Positions 1 to 8,263 of a stretch of 64,000 bases of DNA are shown one piece after another (the first letter of the stretch is position 1; every line of letters begins with the position of its first letter). The notes below the pieces were generated by a model. That model searched no databases. It saw only the letters and a list, made by a program, of their open reading frames with translations, and had not been told where the DNA came from. Source of the DNA: a bacterium 210820-DFI.6.37 (GTDB lineage Bacteria; Bacillota; Clostridia; Peptostreptococcales; Anaerovoracaceae); assembly GCA_020558355.1 (NCBI GenBank), contig JAJCKG010000008.1, forward strand, positions 78,738 to 142,737. Reading direction: 5' to 3'. The position numbers were made by a program, and so were the translations under genes.

Positions 1-2
1 AC

Positions 3-1052
3 CGGGCCATGTCCTTTATGATGCCGGCCCTCTTTCTGGTAATGAACCTGTCCAGTGTTCTCATTATCTGGGTCGGGGCAAAGCTGATCGACACGCAGCA
101 GCTGATGGTAGGGGATATGCTGGCATTTTTGCAGTACGCCATGCAGATCATCATGTCCTTTTTGTTCATTACCATGATGTTCATTATGATACCGAGAGCG
201 GCGGTTTCCGGTCAGCGAATCGGCGCTGTACTGGAAGTCGACCCTTCTATTAAGGATGCCCAGGACTGCGTCCAGCTGTCTAAACCTTGGGGACTTGTTG
301 AGTTCCGGGATGTTTCTTTTGCTTATCCTGACGCGGAGGAAAAGACCTTGTCCGATATCAGCTTTGCCGCCTGCCCGGGAGAGACAACAGCGATTATCGG
401 CGGCACGGGAAGCGGAAAATCCAGCCTGATCAAGCTGATTCCCCGTTTTTATGATGTGTCCGGAGGACGCATTCTGTTGGACGGGATTGATATACGCAAA
501 ATTTCTCAGAAAAGCCTGCGGCAGGCCATCGGCTATGTTCCGCAGAAGGGCGTTTTGTTTTCCGGAACCATCGCTTCCAATCTGCGCTACGGCAAAGAGG
601 ACGCCGGCATGGAGGAGATGCTGTCGGCCGCGGAAACAGCCCAGGCTATGGAGTTTATCAGTGAAAAGCAGGAGGGCTTTGAGGAGCCGGTATCCCAGGG
701 TGGTACTACCGTTTCCGGCGGGCAAAAGCAAAGACTTTCTATTGCCCGGGCTCTTGTAAAAAAACCGAAAATTTATATCTTTGACGATAGCTTTTCCGCC
801 CTGGACTTTAAAACCGACGCCGCGCTCCGGGCCGCTCTGAAAGAAAAAGTAGGCAATAGCACCTTTATTATTGTCGCGCAGCGGATCAATACGATTATGG
901 ACGCGGATAAGATCATTGTGCTGGACGAAGGCCGGATCGCCGGTATCGGCACACATGAGCAGCTGCTGCGGGAATGCAGTGTCTATCAGGAAATCGCTTC
1001 TTCCCAGTTAAGTGAAGCAGAGCTTGAAAAGGGGGTTTTATCCAATGGCTGA
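3..1052 (+). CDS. ABC exporter subunit, 5'-truncated by window edge
   Basis: This is the C-terminal part of a fused membrane-plus-ATPase ABC exporter half-transporter. The reading frame is open from base 3, so the gene starts upstream. What remains is the end of the transmembrane domain (hydrophobic helices over roughly the first 60 residues) and a full nucleotide-binding domain with Walker A GGTGSGKS, signature SGGQKQR and Walker B IYIFDD. The residue after the Walker B Asp is Asp instead of the catalytic Glu (FDDS), which is typical of the degenerate half in heterodimeric exporters. The next gene starts 8 bp before this one ends, so the two are almost certainly translationally coupled partners. 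The substrate cannot be told from sequence. Confidence 0.93.
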   Translation, partial: RAMSFMMPALFLVMNLSSVLIIWVGAKLIDTQQLMVGDMLAFLQYAMQIIMSFLFITMMFIMIPRAAVSGQRIGAVLEVDPSIKDAQDCVQLSKPWGLVEFRDVSFAYPDAEEKTLSDISFAACPGETTAIIGGTGSGKSSLIKLIPRFYDVSGGRILLDGIDIRKISQKSLRQAIGYVPQKGVLFSGTIASNLRYGKEDAGMEEMLSAAETAQAMEFISEKQEGFEEPVSQGGTTVSGGQKQRLSIARALVKKPKIYIFDDSFSALDFKTDAALRAALKEKVGNSTFIIVAQRINTIMDADKIIVLDEGRIAGIGTHEQLLRECSVYQEIASSQLSEAELEKGVLSNG

Positions 1053-2907
1053 TACAAAGGTAAAAATCAAACGTAAAAAAGGGCCGGGCGGTCCGCCCAA
1101 TATGATGCCCGGTGAAAAGGCAAAGGACTTTAAAGGAACCATGAAAACCCTGCTGTCCTATTTAAAGCCCCACCGGATCGCTGTAACTATAGTGTTTATC
1201 TTCGCCATTGCCAGTACGGTATTTTCCATCGTATCGCCTACGATTTTGGGAAACGCTACCGATGAAGTCGTAAAGGGGCTTATGTCTCCTGCCGGCGTTG
1301 ATTTTGGGGCGCTGCTTCAGATCATTATTCTGCTGGTGGTTTTATATGGCCTCAGCTTTGTATTCTCTACAGTACAGGGCTATATTATGGCGGGTGTTTC
1401 TCAGAAGGTCATTTACGATCTGCGGAAAGCCATGTCAGAGAAAATGGACCGGCTGCCTTTAAAATATTTTGACAGTAAGACCCACGGAGAGATCCAGAGC
1501 CGGGTAGTCAATGATATTGAAACGGTAAACCAGACTCTGTCTCAGAGCCTGACTCAGATGATCACCAGCATTACAACTATTATCGGTATCCTGATCATGA
1601 TGATCCGCATCAATCTTCTCATGACGATAACAGCCCTGGTGGTACTGCCTGTATCCATGGCCATTATCCGGCTCATTGTTGGAAAGACTCAGGGCCATTT
1701 TAAAAACCAGCAGAAATATCTGGGCGAGGTCAACAGCCATGTGGAGGAAATGTATACAGGACATACCATCGTAAAAGCCTTCAATCAGGAGGAAGCGTCG
1801 GAAGCTCTCTTTGACGAGTATAACGAAAAGCTCTATGAATCGGCGTGGAAGTCTCAGTTCCTTTCCGGTCTGATGATGCCGCTGACCAACTTTGTCGGAA
1901 ATCTGGCTTATGTCGCCGTCTGTATTCTGGGCGGCCATCTGGCTCTGAAAGGCTCCATTACCATTGGAAATATCCAGTCCTTTATCCAATACGTCCGCTC
2001 TTTCAACCAGCCTGTTTCCCAGGTCGCGAATGTGGCAAACCTGCTCCAGTCTACCGCTGCCGCGGCGGAACGGGTCTTTGAGTTTATCGAAGAAGACGAG
2101 GAAACCGACGCTCTCCAGGCGAATTCCCTTCCTGCCCAAAGCGGGACACTGTCTCTTGATAAACAGGCCCTTAAGGGAGCGGTTGCTTTTGAACATATAA
2201 GCTTTGGATACAACCCGGACGAACGGATCATCAAAGACTTTAGCTTTAAGGCGGAGCCGGGCCAGCGTATCGCCATCGTAGGCCCGACCGGCGCCGGAAA
2301 AACCACCATTGTCAAGCTCCTGCTCCGGTTTTACGAACTGAATCAGGGCCGAATCACGGTAGATGGAAATGACATTCGGGATTACTCCAGAAAGGATCTT
2401 CGGAGCATCTTCGGTATGGTTCTTCAGGACACCTGGCTTTTCAGCGGAACGATTCGGGAGAATATCCGCTATGGCAATATGACCGCTTCCGATGAGGAGG
2501 TGGAAGCTGCCGCAAGAGCAGCCCATATTGACCACTTTATCAAAACCCAGCCAAAAGGCTATGATATGGAAATCAACGAGGAAGCCAGCAACATCTCTCA
2601 GGGTCAGAAACAGCTCCTGACCATTGCCAGAGCCATCCTTGCTGACACTCCCATCCTGATCCTGGATGAAGCCACCAGTTCCGTAGACACCAGAACTGAG
2701 TCCCAGATTCAGCAGGCTATGGCAAATCTCATGGCGGACCGGACCAGCTTCATCATTGCGCATCGGCTGTCTACGATTCGGGACGCGGACCACATCCTGG
2801 TCATGAACCACGGAGACATCATCGAGCAGGGCAATCACGAAGAGCTGCTGGCCCAGGGAGGTTTTTACGCAAACCTTTACAACAGCCAGTTCGCGGAAGA
2901 AGAATAA
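1045..2907 (+). CDS. ABC exporter subunit, membrane plus ATPase domains
   Basis: A full-length half-transporter of 620 residues. It has a basic N-terminus, a six-helix exporter membrane domain over roughly residues 30-330, and a C-terminal ATPase with Walker A GPTGAGKT, Walker B LILDEATSSVD with the catalytic Glu intact, and the variant signature ISQGQKQ seen in the consensus half of heterodimers. The ATG at 1045 is preferred to one 33 bp earlier because it has a GA-rich ribosome site (AAAAGGGGG) and begins MADTKVK. It overlaps the previous gene by 8 bp, supporting a heterodimeric multidrug- or peptide-type exporter. A GC-rich hairpin follows directly. Confidence 0.93.
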   Translation: MADTKVKIKRKKGPGGPPNMMPGEKAKDFKGTMKTLLSYLKPHRIAVTIVFIFAIASTVFSIVSPTILGNATDEVVKGLMSPAGVDFGALLQIIILLVVLYGLSFVFSTVQGYIMAGVSQKVIYDLRKAMSEKMDRLPLKYFDSKTHGEIQSRVVNDIETVNQTLSQSLTQMITSITTIIGILIMMIRINLLMTITALVVLPVSMAIIRLIVGKTQGHFKNQQKYLGEVNSHVEEMYTGHTIVKAFNQEEASEALFDEYNEKLYESAWKSQFLSGLMMPLTNFVGNLAYVAVCILGGHLALKGSITIGNIQSFIQYVRSFNQPVSQVANVANLLQSTAAAAERVFEFIEEDEETDALQANSLPAQSGTLSLDKQALKGAVAFEHISFGYNPDERIIKDFSFKAEPGQRIAIVGPTGAGKTTIVKLLLRFYELNQGRITVDGNDIRDYSRKDLRSIFGMVLQDTWLFSGTIRENIRYGNMTASDEEVEAAARAAHIDHFIKTQPKGYDMEINEEASNISQGQKQLLTIARAILADTPILILDEATSSVDTRTESQIQQAMANLMADRTSFIIAHRLSTIRDADHILVMNHGDIIEQGNHEELLAQGGFYANLYNSQFAEEE

Positions 2908-2920
2908 CACAAAAACACAA

Positions 2921-2942
2921 CCGGCGGCTTAGAAGCCGCCGG
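2921..2942 (+). terminator. Stem-loop after ABC exporter operon
   Basis: CCGGCGGCTT pairs exactly with AAGCCGCCGG around a very short loop, 13 bp after the exporter stop codon. The T-tract after it is weak (CCTTATAATATT), so termination strength is uncertain. Confidence 0.6.
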
Positions 2943-2961
2943 CCTTATAATATTCAAAGCT

Positions 2962-3144
2962 TTAGGAAAAGAAATACAGCTGAAAGCCTTTCAGCTGTCC
3001 GCTGTGACGCAGCAGCTCCGCGGCTGTGGTATTTTCTTCTGTCCGGACAACATGGCTCATCCCTTTCTCTTTGCCATGTCCTCCCGGAAATACCCCCACT
3101 CTGTAAGGAATCCCCTTTTCATCCAATCTATATGTACGCTCCAT
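2962..3144 (-). CDS. Small hypothetical protein, 60 aa
   Basis: A 60-residue ORF starting MERTYRLDEK with a strong ribosome site (GGGAGGT) 7 nt upstream of the ATG. The ATG is at 3144; an upstream in-frame extension to 3216 lacks such a site. The protein is hydrophilic and charged, with a Gly-rich stretch (GVFPGGHGKEKG), no membrane segment and no motif I recognise. It lies between two + strand genes and points against them. The good ribosome site argues that it is real; no function can be assigned. Confidence 0.5.
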   Translation of the reverse strand: MERTYRLDEKGIPYRVGVFPGGHGKEKGMSHVVRTEENTTAAELLRHSGQLKGFQLYFFS

Positions 3145-3275
3145 CCTAAGACCTCCCTGTCTCATGCTGAACTCTTTCTGTTTTAATTGTAGACAAAAAT
3201 TTGCTGAAACATTCATTGCGGAAAAAAATAAAGATGCTATACTTAAACAGAGAAAAAACAGACAGGAGAAAAAAT

Positions 3276-3692
3276 ATGATTACATATAAGTCGGAAATCC
3301 CTACAGAAGCTTACAACAATATGCGTATCGCCGTGGGCTGGAAAAAGCTGGACCCCCAGCAGGCGGAAACAGGTCTGAAAAACTCAGCTTACCTTACCGC
3401 AGCCTGGGACAAAGACAAGCCGGTGGGAATGGCCAGAGTCGTCAGCGACGGAGGTTACATGACCCTCATTGCGGACGTAATGGTCCTGCCGGATTATCAG
3501 GGCCGCGGCATCGGCCGGCAGCTGCTGACCAAGGTCAATCAGTGGCTGGACGATCTTGGAAAGGATGGACTGTGCGTCATGGTCAATCTGATGGCTACCG
3601 TGGGAAACGAAGGCTTTTATGAAAGGTTCGGCTTTGAATTGCGGCCAAATGACCGGATGGGGGCCGGCATGGTACGATGGATTAATGGATGA
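3276..3692 (+). CDS. GNAT family N-acetyltransferase
   Basis: A single-domain acetyltransferase of 138 residues. The acetyl-CoA binding motif A is clear (VMVLPDYQGRGIGRQLL, matching Q/RxxGxG/A), followed by the motif B region NEGFYERFGFELRPN. The start is the ATG at 3276 with AGGAG about 8 nt upstream, giving MITYKSEIP; longer in-frame starts have no ribosome site. The YERFGF ending is typical of small GNATs that acetylate small amines or protein N-termini; the substrate is unknown. It converges with ftsH, with only 27 bp between stops. Confidence 0.88.
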   Translation: MITYKSEIPTEAYNNMRIAVGWKKLDPQQAETGLKNSAYLTAAWDKDKPVGMARVVSDGGYMTLIADVMVLPDYQGRGIGRQLLTKVNQWLDDLGKDGLCVMVNLMATVGNEGFYERFGFELRPNDRMGAGMVRWING

Positions 3693-3719
3693 CCCCCATC
3701 TTTTATGTGATTATAACTT

Positions 3720-5531
3720 TCAGGAGTTCAGTATTTTCATAAATTCTTCACCGGTAATGGTCTCTTTTTCATACAGATATCGGGAAAGCTCGTCCAGCTT
3801 TTCCCGGTTTTCCACTAGGATCTGCCCCGCTTTTTCATGCTGCTTTTTTACCAGCTCCACTACCTTTTTATCGATCAACGCCTGAGTCTGGGCTGAACAG
3901 GTCAGAGTAGAATCCCCGCCCAGATACTGGTTTGTAGTGGTTTCCATGGCCACCATATCAAACTCGCCGCTCATACCGTATTTTGTAATCATGGCCCGGG
4001 CCAGCTTTGTAGCCTGCTCAATATCATTGGAAGCGCCAGTTGTAATGGACCCGAACACCACTTCCTCCGCGGCTCGCCCGCCGGTGAAGGTGGCGATCTT
4101 GTTTTCGATCTCTTCCTTGCTCATAAGGTAGTGATTTCCTTCCTCTATCTGCATAGTATAACCCAGCGCTCCGGAGGTGCGGGGAACGATAGTAATCTTC
4201 TGGACCGGCACGGAATTGGTCTGCTTTGCCGCAACCAGCGCGTGGCCGATTTCATGATAGGCAACAACGCGCTTTTCCTGATCGGTCAAAATAGCGTTTT
4301 TCTTCTGGTATCCGGCAATGACCACCTCAATGCTTTCTTCCAGATCCTCCTGCGAGGCGCGCTTTCTTCCATCCCGTACCGCTCGAAGGGCTGCTTCATT
4401 TACAATATTGGCCAGCTCCGCTCCGGAAGCGCCGGAAGCCATTCTGGCGATCTTTAGAAAGTCCACATTGCGGTCCACCCGAATCTTTTTAGCATGGACC
4501 TGCAGGATCTCCTGACGGCCCTTCAGATCCGGAAGCTCTACAGGAACTCTTCTGTCAAAGCGGCCTGGGCGCAGCAACGCCGGATCCAGGGATTCCGGAC
4601 GGTTGGTGGCGGCCAGAATAATAACTCCGTTATTGCCTTCAAATCCGTCCATTTCGGTGAGCAGCTGATTCAGAGTCTGCTCACGCTCGTCATTTCCGCC
4701 CAGTTGACCATCTCGTTTTTTCCCAATAGCGTCGATTTCATCGATAAATACGATGCAGGGAGCCTTCTCTTTTGCCTGTTTGAACAGATCCCGCACTTTA
4801 GAAGCTCCCATACCTACAAACATTTCCACAAACTCTGAACCAGATATGGAAAAGAAAGGAACATCCGCTTCTCCGGCTACCGCCTTTGCCAACATGGTCT
4901 TACCAGTCCCTGGAGGGCCTACAAGAAGGATTCCCTTTGGCATAGACGCTCCGATTTCCTTGTATTTTCCCGGATCGTGCAGATACTCCACAATTTCTGT
5001 AAGATTTTCTTTGGCTTCATCTTCTCCTGCCACGTCAGAAAATTTGATCCCTGCGGAGGATTTAACGTAAACCTTGGCATTGCTCTTTCCCATGCCAAAC
5101 ATCATCGAGTTCTGTCCTCCGGCTTTCCTAGCCATTTTACGCGCCATATACTGACCGATCCCAATGAAAATCAGCATAGGCAGCGCCCATGTCAGTAAAA
5201 TACTCAGAGCTGGAGACATTTCTGTAACGATCTCACTGGTAAACTTCGCCCCGGAAGCGTGAAGCCGGTCTACCAGGCCCGGATCATTTAAGATCCCCGT
5301 TTTATACACCTTATCCCCGCTTTTATTGCTAAACAGAATCTGATTATCCTGCAGTTCCACCTCGCCGACATCCTTTTTTTCGGTCATAGTCATAAAGGTT
5401 CCGTAGTCCACTTCCTCTACCCGCTCCTGCATAATGTAGGGCATGGCCAGAAAATTAAACAGGATCAGCACCAAAAGAGCGATCCCATAGTAATAAATCA
5501 GTGGCTTTTTCGGGTTTTTCACTTCGTTCAT
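3720..5531 (-). CDS. ftsH: ATP-dependent zinc metalloprotease FtsH
   Basis: A membrane-anchored AAA+ protease that degrades unneeded or damaged membrane and soluble proteins. At 603 residues it shows an N-terminal helix (about 11-30), an extracytoplasmic domain, a second helix (about 107-127), Walker A GPPGTGKT (205-212), Walker B FIDEID (262-267), the second region of homology [18 protein letters not shown], and zinc motif HEIGH (426-430) with the third ligand Asp near 503. HEIGH has Ile where HEAGH is usual, but both His and the Glu are present. The start at 5531 is set by GGAGGT upstream of [10 protein letters not shown]. It stands alone, separated by a terminator from the upstream TetR gene. 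Confidence 0.97.
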   Translation of the reverse strand: MNEVKNPKKPLIYYYGIALLVLILFNFLAMPYIMQERVEEVDYGTFMTMTEKKDVGEVELQDNQILFSNKSGDKVYKTGILNDPGLVDRLHASGAKFTSEIVTEMSPALSILLTWALPMLIFIGIGQYMARKMARKAGGQNSMMFGMGKSNAKVYVKSSAGIKFSDVAGEDEAKENLTEIVEYLHDPGKYKEIGASMPKGILLVGPPGTGKTMLAKAVAGEADVPFFSISGSEFVEMFVGMGASKVRDLFKQAKEKAPCIVFIDEIDAIGKKRDGQLGGNDEREQTLNQLLTEMDGFEGNNGVIILAATNRPESLDPALLRPGRFDRRVPVELPDLKGRQEILQVHAKKIRVDRNVDFLKIARMASGASGAELANIVNEAALRAVRDGRKRASQEDLEESIEVVIAGYQKKNAILTDQEKRVVAYHEIGHALVAAKQTNSVPVQKITIVPRTSGALGYTMQIEEGNHYLMSKEEIENKIATFTGGRAAEEVVFGSITTGASNDIEQATKLARAMITKYGMSGEFDMVAMETTTNQYLGGDSTLTCSAQTQALIDKKVVELVKKQHEKAGQILVENREKLDELSRYLYEKETITGEEFMKILNS

Positions 5532-5638
5532 GCTTTTACCTCCGTCTCTCATTTATCCCTTTAATGCCTCTCATACTATTTATATCAAATATTATCCACC
5601 CGAACCACTCTCAAAATTGTATATCTGTATAGACAAAA

Positions 5639-5670
5639 CCCCTGAAATGTAAAGCTTTACACTTCAGGGG
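5639..5670 (-). terminator. Terminator of DUF1847-TetR operon
   Basis: Sixteen bases beginning CCCCTGAAATGTAAAG are mirrored by CTTTACACTTCAGGGG with one mismatch. Read on the minus strand, the stem is followed by TTTTGTCT. It sits just after the TetR stop and before the ftsH leader. Confidence 0.75.
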
Positions 5671-5684
5671 CTTTATCCGCACGT

Positions 5685-6236
5685 TTATATTTCATCTCCC
5701 AATTCAATATCAATCATTTTTCCTGCCAAAAGCAGAACAAGCTGCCGCGCCAGCTTGTTCTGATCCAACTGCTCTTTTCCGCACGCTTTCAAAAGCAGGC
5801 CGGTTATGCCGTAGGAATAAAAATCCAGGGCCGCTTCCATATCCGAATAATCCAGAGCGATTTCCGGCGCCTTGTTTCGCACCAGATCATTCAGATACGT
5901 CTTTAGAGCCTGTACAATGATTTCTTCTACTTCCTGACGCTTTCTGGAATCCAAAAGTTTCTTAATGATCCGATAACGCTCTGCCGTAGTGGAAACGAAA
6001 ATTTTCATGGCTTCTTGCGGGCTCTCCTGTTTCAGGCTGTTTTGAAGCATCTCTTCCATCCCCTGTTTTACGGACCACTCGATCACATCAATAAGGTTCT
6101 GAAAGTGGTAGTAAAAGGTCTGCCTGGATATGCCGCATTCCTCGATCAGGGATTTTACTGTTATCCGGTCTATGTTTTTCTCCTTTGCCAGGGCCAGAAA
6201 GGTATCCGAAATCCGCGTTTTCATATCTGTCTGCAT
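5685..6236 (-). CDS. TetR/AcrR family transcriptional regulator
   Basis: A 183-residue regulator with the N-terminal TetR helix-turn-helix (DRITVKSLIEECGISRQTFYYHF, about residues 20-43, with the diagnostic TFYYHF) and an all-helical C-terminal ligand domain. It lies 11 bp after the DUF1847 gene, so the two are very likely co-transcribed from the promoter at 7001-7029. By analogy with other TetR proteins it probably represses its own operon; a 7-2-7 inverted repeat upstream of that promoter (7063-7078) is a candidate operator. The ligand is unknown. Confidence 0.9.
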   Translation of the reverse strand: MQTDMKTRISDTFLALAKEKNIDRITVKSLIEECGISRQTFYYHFQNLIDVIEWSVKQGMEEMLQNSLKQESPQEAMKIFVSTTAERYRIIKKLLDSRKRQEVEEIIVQALKTYLNDLVRNKAPEIALDYSDMEAALDFYSYGITGLLLKACGKEQLDQNKLARQLVLLLAGKMIDIELGDEI

Positions 6237-6247
6237 ATCTCCCCCTT

Positions 6248-6874
6248 TTATTTCATCAGCTTGCTGTAATAGCTGTCCGCCGTATAAAGGGCGGCTGCCG
6301 GATTGTGCCCCAAAACCCGATCCTTGGTCACAACCGTGGTGGCCAGCGCTTCTGAATATTTGTAAAAAAGGCTGTCATGGCCTACGCAAAGTCCCACTAC
6401 CAGATTCAGATCCGTGCCGGCCGCGTTCATCAGCTTGGCCTGCATGATGGGGTTGCACATGGAAACGCCGATCGCTTCACATTTTGGATCGATTCCCACC
6501 TTTGTTTTGGGAACCGCTCCCACTTTGCACGCGGCCCCGTATACTTCAAAGCCCCTGTTTCTTAAAATTTTCGCCAGGGTTCTGGATTCTCTGAGAAGCC
6601 CAACGCAGGTGGCAATCCCCAGCTTTTTCGCTCCGATTTTTTCCGCAAAATGGATCACTTCCTCCACTCGGCACTCCTTCAGATATCCTTCTGTTTCCAC
6701 CTCCGCCGCGGCGCACATGGTCCGATGGTTTTCCTCTTGCCCATAAAGGTCCAGCACTTCCCGGGTCTGCTCTTCTGTCAGCTCTGTGGTCAGACAAAAG
6801 TCCGGGTACATCCGGTTCAGAAATTCACAGTTTCGTACTGCGCAGTCCACGCAGCTCATGTTTTTTTCGCTCAT
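6248..6874 (-). CDS. DUF1847 metal-binding-type protein
   Basis: A 208-residue protein of the DUF1847 family. It has a Cys-rich N-terminus (MSCVDCAVRNCEF, further Cys at about 28), then an alpha/beta region with conserved Cys in TCVGLLRESR, AACKVGAVPK, SMCNPIMQA and GLCVGHDSLF. The Cys pattern suggests metal or Fe-S binding, but the family has no firmly established function. The start follows a strong AGGAGG site. It is the first gene of a two-gene operon with the TetR regulator, so its expression probably responds to the TetR ligand. Confidence 0.85.
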   Translation of the reverse strand: MSEKNMSCVDCAVRNCEFLNRMYPDFCLTTELTEEQTREVLDLYGQEENHRTMCAAAEVETEGYLKECRVEEVIHFAEKIGAKKLGIATCVGLLRESRTLAKILRNRGFEVYGAACKVGAVPKTKVGIDPKCEAIGVSMCNPIMQAKLMNAAGTDLNLVVGLCVGHDSLFYKYSEALATTVVTKDRVLGHNPAAALYTADSYYSKLMK

Positions 6875-7000
6875 GCTTTCTTCCTCCTGAACTAACTTCT
6901 ATCAGAAAACCGTTTTCTTTCTTCAAGCGGCTGATGCTTTCCGCGTCTGCCTGTGCATCAGCAAGACCGATAACGTTAATAACTCGGTTTTATATTATCT

Positions 7001-7029
7001 ATTATACGATTTCTTTTCTCCGGAATCAA
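7001..7029 (-). promoter_or_regulatory. SigA-type promoter for DUF1847-TetR
   Basis: On the minus strand, TTGATT (7029-7024), a 17-bp spacer and TATAAT (7006-7001) fit a vegetative promoter well. The predicted leader is about 120 nt and contains an 8-bp stem (6930-6937 with 6955-6962). Confidence 0.7.
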
Positions 7030-7062
7030 TCTCTATTCCATATTCTACCAAGAAATCTTTCT

Positions 7063-7078
7063 CCAATAATGTTATTGG
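7063..7078. promoter_or_regulatory. Inverted repeat, candidate TetR operator
   Basis: CCAATAA-TG-TTATTGG, perfect 7-bp arms, 34 bp upstream of the -35 box of the DUF1847-TetR promoter. Assigning it to the TetR protein is inference from proximity. Confidence 0.35.
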
Positions 7079-7168
7079 CGGTTGCTTTTCTAGGAAATAA
7101 TCTGGAAGCACTCACCCTCACCCTCTTGCGTGAGTTCGTGAAAAAATGTTCTAAGAACCGTTCAAAAG

Positions 7169-7215
7169 AAAGAAAAACGGAAAGGGGACCAAGGGACACT
7201 TCACATAAGGAAGTG
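7169..7215 (+). repeat. Left inverted-repeat arm of AT-rich island
   Basis: AAAGAAAAACGGAAAGG (7169-7185) and TTCACATAAGGAAGTG (7200-7215) both recur, inverted and in matching order, at 11160-11176 and 11128-11143. The bases between the two conserved blocks differ. The second block sits in a hairpin (GGGACACTT...AAGTGTCCC, then TTTT) that may also terminate transcription. The abrupt change to AT-rich DNA just inside the repeat marks it as an island boundary. Confidence 0.75.
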
Positions 7216-7299
7216 TCCCTTTTGGCGTTTTAAAGAATTTGTAATAACAGTTGCTTTGTTTTTGAGCTTCGCAAGAACAGAAGCCGCCTTATCTGCCAT
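7201..7299 (-). pseudogene. Truncated AbiEii toxin, 5' remnant
   Basis: A minus-strand ATG overlaps the abiEi stop codon (TAATG) and encodes MADKAASVLAKLKNKA, which resembles the start of AbiEii nucleotidyltransferase toxins. After about 16 codons the similarity ends; the frame runs into the boundary repeat and stops at 7201. None of the nucleotidyltransferase catalytic motifs is present, so the toxin cannot be active. The TAATG junction is what would be expected of an intact coupled AbiE operon, so the toxin seems to have been lost when the island edge formed. The family call rests on remembered N-terminal similarity. Confidence 0.65.
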
Positions 7300-7907
7300 T
7301 ACAACCACACTCCAATCAATTCTTTCACTCTCTTTTGCACCCGTAGCACTTTGGCATACTTCATTAGGTTGGGGATATTTTTCTTCGGGTCTTTTACATA
7401 CCCTTGTATTGCTTTATTAAAAATTTCTTTATCCATTTTATTCATATTTCGCAGCACATCACAAATGGTACGGTCTCGGTCATAAATACGGACATCAATA
7501 GAATCAATTTTTCCTCTGGTTTCTCCAAGTGTAACCAATACAGGCTCAACACGGTACGCCTTAATAAATGGATAATCAATTTTAGTACGCAATTTTGAAA
7601 CATTTTTATCAATTGCAAAATTCCACTCAGAAGGATTTCGGTCGCTGTATCTGTAGTAAAAAAGAGCTGTTTCCATACAAAGGACTGCATCGGGGAACAG
7701 ACGATTGATAATTACAATTTCGCTTTCTCCAAAGTCTTCAATCCAATGATAGTAGCCCCGCTTTACTCTTTCAATCAAACCTTCATCCAGAAGTAGTTTT
7801 ATATCTGCGTAATATAGTTTTGAAGCTATTAGTTCAGCGGTAGTCATAATATAATTGTGCTGGCTAAACAACTTTTTCAATATTTCAATGTCTTTTTCTC
7901 CAAGCAT
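7299..7907 (-). CDS. AbiEi-family antitoxin, orphaned
   Basis: A 202-residue protein like the AbiEi antitoxin/regulator of type IV AbiE toxin-antitoxin systems. It has an N-terminal winged helix (YIMTTAELIASKLYYADIK..LLDEGLIERVKRGYYHW, about 18-56) and a C-terminal domain with the conserved DRTICDVLR segment (about 144-152). In intact systems it represses the operon and counteracts the AbiEii nucleotidyltransferase. Here the toxin start overlaps its stop codon but the toxin is destroyed within about 16 codons, leaving an orphan antitoxin. It has a GAGGTGG ribosome site and its own promoter at 7960-7987. Codon use is AT-rich, unlike the flanking chromosome. Confidence 0.85.
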   Translation of the reverse strand: MLGEKDIEILKKLFSQHNYIMTTAELIASKLYYADIKLLLDEGLIERVKRGYYHWIEDFGESEIVIINRLFPDAVLCMETALFYYRYSDRNPSEWNFAIDKNVSKLRTKIDYPFIKAYRVEPVLVTLGETRGKIDSIDVRIYDRDRTICDVLRNMNKMDKEIFNKAIQGYVKDPKKNIPNLMKYAKVLRVQKRVKELIGVWL

Positions 7908-7959
7908 TCTTCCACCTCTACTTAACTGACCCGACTTCTTATCATCAATAGGGTACTTT

Positions 7960-7987
7960 ACTATATTATGTCCTCTTTTTTACTCAA
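7960..7987 (-). promoter_or_regulatory. Promoter of abiEi
   Basis: Minus strand TTGAGT (7987-7982), 16-bp spacer, TATAGT (7965-7960), about 50 bp upstream of the abiEi start. A reasonable vegetative promoter in AT-rich DNA. Confidence 0.5.
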
Positions 7988-8203
7988 AGTCAATAATAGT
8001 AAACTGAACGCTTTTAAATAGTTGAAGTAGGTAGTTAAATAGAAGATACTGAGTATACTTGACTACATGAAGCAAATTAAATGTATACAATGGTTTCAAA
8101 GCTATTAAAGATAGCTACAATAGATTATGTCTTACCAAGCACTGTATTTGGTTATCTAAATTCGCTTGTTAGGGGAATTTTCCCCCTAAACCCCATAAAA
8201 AGA
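7988..8203. other. Non-coding AT-rich spacer in island
   Basis: No ORF worth calling between the abiEi promoter and the PadR terminator. It contains one stem-loop, TTAGGGGAA/TTTTCCCCCTAA at about 8169-8190. I see no other structure. Confidence 0.5.
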
Positions 8204-8227
8204 ACGCAGAGCCGATGAACTTGTGAG
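8204..8227 (+). repeat. 24-bp direct repeat, copy 1
   Basis: Begins ACGCAGAGCCGATG and is identical over 24 bases to 10738-10761. The two copies bracket the padR/AbrB-like/CPBP/HEAT module. Confidence 0.85.
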
Positions 8228-8250
8228 GTAACTCACCGCTCATCGGCTCT
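8209..8250 (-). terminator. Terminator after padR
   Basis: AGAGCCGATGA pairs with TCATCGGCTCT, and GTGAG with CTCAC inside it. On the minus strand the stem is followed by GCGTTCTTTTT. Its left part lies within direct-repeat copy 1. Confidence 0.75.
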
Positions 8251-8263
8251 TTCATTCTAGCTA

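Noticed and set aside
1459..2910. Long open frame on the minus strand across the ABC exporter gene
   Set aside because: It is antisense to a fully convincing gene, has no ribosome site and no recognisable domain; GC-rich codon use produces such frames.
8169..8190. TTAGGGGAA/TTTTCCCCCTAA stem considered as an oriT or attachment site
   Set aside because: No relaxase, no neighbouring conjugation gene and no second copy; a plain stem-loop explains it.
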